From contig JAHFEP010000008.1 in assembly GCA_023248415.1 (NCBI GenBank), positions 1-6,784 on the forward strand: a stretch of DNA of 6,784 bases, given 5' to 3'. The notes beneath the pieces were generated by a model, which did no database searches, was not told the origin of the DNA, and saw only the letters and a list, made by a program, of their open reading frames with translations. The translations under genes were made by a program, and so were the position numbers. The DNA comes from Nitrospirota bacterium (GTDB lineage Bacteria; Nitrospirota; CAKKRA01; 9FT-COMBO-42-15). This document shows positions 4,146 to 6,784 of this stretch, one piece after another. The stretch's first letter is position 1. Each line of letters opens with the position of its first letter.

Positions 4146-6239
4146 CTACTCCTTCTTCTCCTGCCCATTTTCACCACGCGGTATATATAGTATCTGGCCG
4201 GGGTGGAGTATCTTTGGGTCCCTTATCTGCGAGCGGTTGCCTTCATACAGAAGCTTCCACTTGGCTGAGTCGCCATAAACCTCATCCTTTGCAGCAATAG
4301 ACTCTAATGTATCTCCCTCTTTTACCTGATATGCTGCAAGGAGTATCTTTTTTTCTTCCATGCTTTCTGGAGGTTTCTCTTTTTTCTTCTTCTTTTCCTC
4401 AAATTCCTTTAACTTGGACTTAATCCGCTCTTCTTTATCAGGGTCGCCAAAGCTTGACTCTTTGTATTTTACCTTCAGCTTGTCATTCTTTGGGTCTATC
4501 TCAAGGGATTTCAGCCATGCCTCTTTTGCATCATTCTTCCTTAATTTTTTTAGATATATATCTCCAAGATGTTCATACATAACAGGGTCGTCTGCAGCAA
4601 TTGTTATTGCCTTTTCAAGTATCTCTAAGGCATCGTCTATCCAGCCTTTTTGAAAATATGCCCATGCAAGGCTGTCTAAAAAATAGCCGTCATTCGGCTT
4701 GAGCTCAAGGGCTCTCTTGATTAATGATATTGCCTCATTGAGATTAATACCCTTCTCTGCATAAGTATAGCCGAGATAGTTAAGCGCATTTGCATGTTTT
4801 GGATTGAGCTTTATTGTCTCCTTCATCTCTGAAATGCACTCTTCCTTCTTGTTCAACTTATCGTATGCAACGCCAAGATTGAAATGAAGCTCATCAAGCT
4901 TGGAGTCAATCGCTAAACCCTTTTGCAGTATATCAATGGCATCATTATATTTCTCAAGCTGGATATATGTTACACCGATAAACAGATATGCATCTGCCTT
5001 TTCAGGGTTAAACTCCAGCACCTTTTTGAAATAATTAAGCGCCTCCTCATGCCTTCCCTCCTTAGTGTAGAGATAGCCGAGACGTGTAAGGGCTTCTATA
5101 TTCTTCGGGTCTGATTCAACAACCTTCTTATATTCCTTTGCAGCCTGAGCAAATTCTTTAATCTCTTCATATATAGTGCCGAGGTAATATCTGACCTTTA
5201 CATCCTCCGGCCTTGCCATTAATACCCGCATAAATTGGTCCGCTGCCTCTTTATACATCTTCTGCTCAACATATATAAGGCCTATCCTAAGATGGGCATC
5301 AGGATTATTCGGGTCAAATTCTAACACCTTCTCCAGTTCAACCAAGGCATTGTTAAAGTCATTCTGCTGCAAATAAAGCTGTATCAGCCTGCCCCTCGCC
5401 TCTCTGTCGTGCATGTCAATCTCATCTAAAAGCCTTCTATACTCTTTAATTGCATCTTTATATTTCTCTTGCGCCTCATATACAATGCCTATTCCAATAT
5501 ATGCAGGCTTAAATGCAGGGTCAACCTTTAATGCCTTTTTATAATAACTTATTGCCTTTCCCATCTTCTTCCTGTCAAAGGCAATACGGCCGAGATAATA
5601 ATAGCCCAAAGGAGAAGATGGATTTATGCTTATGCCTTTATTGATTACCTCTTCTGCCTCAGCATATCTCTTTAAAGAACCATATAAAAGGCCGAGATTA
5701 AGATATGCCTCTATCTTATATGGATTTATCTCAATTATCTTTTTGAATATTGCAATGCCTTTATCAGCCTTTTCAGTATTGGCATAGATTTCGCCTAATA
5801 ACAACAGGGCTGGAAAATGCTCAGGGTCAACCTGTACGGCACGTTCCGCATATATAACTGCATCCTCAAACTGGCCCTTACGGGCTGTGAGGGTTGCAAG
5901 CCTTGTTAGGATGGTAGGAGAATCTTTGTCAAATTCAAGGGCTGTTTTATACTCCCTGATTGCAGCGTTTATATCCTCAAATTCAAGCCTGTACCCTAAA
6001 ATAAAGTGATAATATGCATCAGGATGCGATATCCTTATCTTCTTCTCTTCCAGATCCTTCTTTTCTGCAGTTATGGCAGATTTTATCTCAGCCTTCTTTG
6101 GAGCTGCACAGGAAGAAAGAAATATAACACCTGTAATTATCAAAATGGCGAAACCAATATTCAGTAATCCCCACACCCCCCCTTTACTAAAGGGGGGATA
6201 AGGTGGGATTACTGAATATTTACTTATATTTTTCATCAT
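4146..6239 (-). CDS. TPR-repeat lipoprotein with C-terminal LysM domain
   Basis: The 697-residue protein has an N-terminal lipoprotein signal with hydrophobic core GFAILIITGVIF and lipobox LSSC (Cys44), so it should be lipid-anchored, probably at the outer membrane facing the periplasm. About 15 consecutive TPR units of 34-35 residues cover residues 74-585, with the usual Gly/Ala/Tyr/Pro spacing and recurring 'DPxN'-type turns. A charged Lys/Glu-rich linker follows, then a LysM domain at about 637-688 (YQVKEGDTLESIA...LHPGQILYIPR), a peptidoglycan-binding fold. The overall role is likely a cell-envelope scaffold for protein interactions anchored to the wall; no specific partner can be named. 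The N-terminus carries an in-frame 22-codon insertion encoded by a palindrome. No Shine-Dalgarno sequence precedes the ATG pair at 6239/6236. A GTG at codon 22 is a possible alternative start but would leave a signal without basic residues. Confidence 0.9.
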   Translation of the reverse strand: MMKNISKYSVIPPYPPFSKGGVWGLLNIGFAILIITGVIFLSSCAAPKKAEIKSAITAEKKDLEEKKIRISHPDAYYHFILGYRLEFEDINAAIREYKTALEFDKDSPTILTRLATLTARKGQFEDAVIYAERAVQVDPEHFPALLLLGEIYANTEKADKGIAIFKKIIEINPYKIEAYLNLGLLYGSLKRYAEAEEVINKGISINPSSPLGYYYLGRIAFDRKKMGKAISYYKKALKVDPAFKPAYIGIGIVYEAQEKYKDAIKEYRRLLDEIDMHDREARGRLIQLYLQQNDFNNALVELEKVLEFDPNNPDAHLRIGLIYVEQKMYKEAADQFMRVLMARPEDVKVRYYLGTIYEEIKEFAQAAKEYKKVVESDPKNIEALTRLGYLYTKEGRHEEALNYFKKVLEFNPEKADAYLFIGVTYIQLEKYNDAIDILQKGLAIDSKLDELHFNLGVAYDKLNKKEECISEMKETIKLNPKHANALNYLGYTYAEKGINLNEAISLIKRALELKPNDGYFLDSLAWAYFQKGWIDDALEILEKAITIAADDPVMYEHLGDIYLKKLRKNDAKEAWLKSLEIDPKNDKLKVKYKESSFGDPDKEERIKSKLKEFEEKKKKKEKPPESMEEKKILLAAYQVKEGDTLESIAAKDEVYGDSAKWKLLYEGNRSQIRDPKILHPGQILYIPRGENGQEKKE
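6156..6220. repeat. 65-bp palindromic element inside the lipoprotein signal-peptide region
   Basis: The outer arms AATATTCAGTAATCCC (6156-6171) and GGGATTACTGAATATT (6205-6220) are perfectly complementary over 16 bases. An inner hairpin CCCCCCTTTA/TAAAGGGGGG (6177-6186 and 6188-6197) sits at the centre. In the coding frame it yields SVIPPYPPFSKGGVWGL, the known translation of a widespread 'PPFSKGG' type of palindromic repeat. It covers codons 7-28; without them the gene would encode a standard 22-residue lipoprotein signal. Confidence 0.85.
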
Positions 6240-6245
6240 GTCATT

Positions 6246-6274
6246 ATTTAAACATAAGAGGGGTCTTTAGTCAA
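6246..6274 (-). promoter_or_regulatory. Possible sigma-70-like promoter of the TPR/LysM lipoprotein gene
   Basis: TTGACT (6269-6274, 5 of 6 consensus) and TTAAAT (6246-6251, 4 of 6) are separated by 17 bases on the minus strand. The predicted start of transcription falls at about 6239-6240, at the ATG, giving a leaderless message. This agrees with the lack of a ribosome binding site. The -10 box is weak, so confidence is limited. Confidence 0.35.
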
Positions 6275-6312
6275 GGCAGAAAAAGCTATTGAATAGAAAG
6301 CAGAAATCCATG

Positions 6313-6372
6313 GTTCGACAGGCTCACCATGAACAGAGACAGACATCCGCTCATCCTGAGCTTGCCGAAGGA
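6313..6372. repeat. REP-like GTTCGACAGGCTCA / CCTGAGCTTGCCGAAGGA pair
   Basis: Two related short units in opposite orientation lie here. Unit one (6313-6334) begins GTTCGACAGGCTCACC and ends in GAAC. Unit two (6351-6372) is TCATCCTGAGCTTGCCGAAG plus GA. Both are variants of a repeat word (GAGC-TTG/CTG-CCGAA or TCGAA) found widely in intergenic DNA of many bacteria. They lie in the gap between scpB and the lipoprotein gene. Confidence 0.55.
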
Positions 6373-6373
6373 C

Positions 6374-6408
6374 TGGATTCCCGCTCAGAAGCACTGCGGG
6401 AATGACAT
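6374..6408. repeat. Second copy of the GGATTCCCGC...GCGGGAATGACAT repeat
   Basis: These 35 bases match 4105-4139 with only 2 differences, both in the loop. The stem ATTCCCGC/GCGGGAAT is conserved. It lies 10 bases downstream of the scpB stop codon, while the other copy lies just downstream of the lipoprotein stop codon, so both copies follow a gene end in the same orientation. Confidence 0.75.
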
Positions 6409-6418
6409 ATTAAGAGTA

Positions 6419-6784
6419 TTAAACTGTTTCTTGCTGATTATCTGGCGCCTCTGCAGAGGCAGCTACAGAAACCTCCTCCTCCTTCAATTCCTGAAACTCC
6501 TTTAAAGTAGGAAGGTCGGTTAAATCCTTTAGGCCAAAATACTGCAAAAATTCAGGGGTTGTGCCGTACATCATGGGTTTGCCTACAATGTCCATCCTGC
6601 CGATGATTTTTATAAGTTTTCTTTCCAATAGTGTCTTTATCACACCGCCGGAATCAACACCCCTTATCTTCTCTACCTCAGGCTTTATTATCGGCTGTTT
6701 ATATGCAATTATTGCAAGGGTCTCCATTGCAGGCTTTGAGAGTTTTGTAGATACCTTTATCTTATTCAGCTTCTTTACCCAGTT
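6419..6784 (-). CDS. scpB: Segregation and condensation protein B (ScpB), C-terminal part
   Basis: The frame is open from the right edge to a TAA at 6419-6421, giving about 121 residues of a partial protein. It contains the hallmark ScpB block METLAIIAYKQPIIKPEVEK followed by IRGVDSGGVIKTLLERKLIK, then GRMDIVGKPMMYGTTPEFLQ and YFGLKDLTDLP. This is the second winged-helix domain of ScpB, which with ScpA and SMC forms the bacterial condensin that compacts and separates chromosomes at cell division. After the conserved LTDLP the protein ends in a short acidic, Ala/Glu-rich tail, common in the family. The ATG at 6727 is an internal Met within the conserved block and not the start; the true start lies outside the window. 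ScpA and SMC genes are not visible here. Confidence 0.95.
   Translation of the reverse strand, partial: NWVKKLNKIKVSTKLSKPAMETLAIIAYKQPIIKPEVEKIRGVDSGGVIKTLLERKLIKIIGRMDIVGKPMMYGTTPEFLQYFGLKDLTDLPTLKEFQELKEEEVSVAASAEAPDNQQETV

Noticed and set aside
4070..4300. Two plus-strand frames across the 79-bp repeat and the lipoprotein 3' end
   Set aside because: They are translations of a palindromic repeat and antisense of the LysM coding region with no protein-like features.
4360..4653. Plus-strand frame of 97 codons rich in Phe and Ser
   Set aside because: It is antisense to the Lys/Glu-rich linker of the TPR lipoprotein; the composition is the complement of AAG/GAA codons.
6301..6412. CRISPR-like or attachment-site interpretation of the repeat-rich gap
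   Set aside because: There are no regularly spaced identical repeats, and the units are different dispersed palindromic families; no integrase or tRNA is nearby.

Overview
The window is a moderately AT-rich bacterial segment in which every convincing gene lies on the minus strand. Read in the direction of transcription (right to left) the order is: scpB 3' end, TPR/LysM lipoprotein, Uma2-family protein, MntA-type nucleotidyltransferase, HepT-type HEPN protein, type IV pilin, second type IV pilin, second Uma2-family protein, and the 5' end of a polysaccharide flippase. A lipoprotein with a lipobox, type IV pilins, a sigma-54-type promoter and an O-antigen/polysaccharide flippase point to a Gram-negative (diderm) organism. 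Several Uma2 paralogues plus many short palindromic repeats of the 'PPFSKGG' and 'GGATTCCCGC...GCGGGAATGAC' types recall Nitrospirota or Desulfobacterota-like genomes. That taxonomic guess is inference only.

Right part (about 4150-6784): scpB, a chromosome segregation gene, runs off the right edge. A 180-base gap follows, packed with short dispersed repeats, and then a 697-codon outer-membrane-type lipoprotein with about 15 TPR units and a C-terminal LysM domain. A 65-bp perfect-armed palindrome sits in frame inside the region encoding its signal peptide.

Middle (about 2600-4140): a tight three-gene cluster, Uma2 nuclease-like protein, MntA and HepT, with gaps of 6 and 1 bases. MntA carries GSX10DXD and HepT carries RX4HXY, the signatures of the type VII toxin-antitoxin pair in which the antitoxin AMPylates the HEPN ribonuclease. 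An upstream 79-bp repeat element separates the cluster from the lipoprotein gene.

Left part (1-2500): two type IV pilin genes in tandem. The first follows a strong sigma-54-like -24/-12 element and a leader of about 230 bases containing a dyad, a possible 20-codon ORF and a long imperfect hairpin. A strong intrinsic terminator lies between the pilins. Beyond them is a repeat-rich 287-base gap, a second Uma2 gene with its own sigma-70-like promoter, and the start of a Wzx-like flippase. A segment of about 57 bp covering the flippase promoter and its first codons recurs in degenerate form on the other side of the Uma2 gene, so that gene is flanked by direct repeats.

No rRNA, tRNA, CRISPR array, transposase or integrase is visible.
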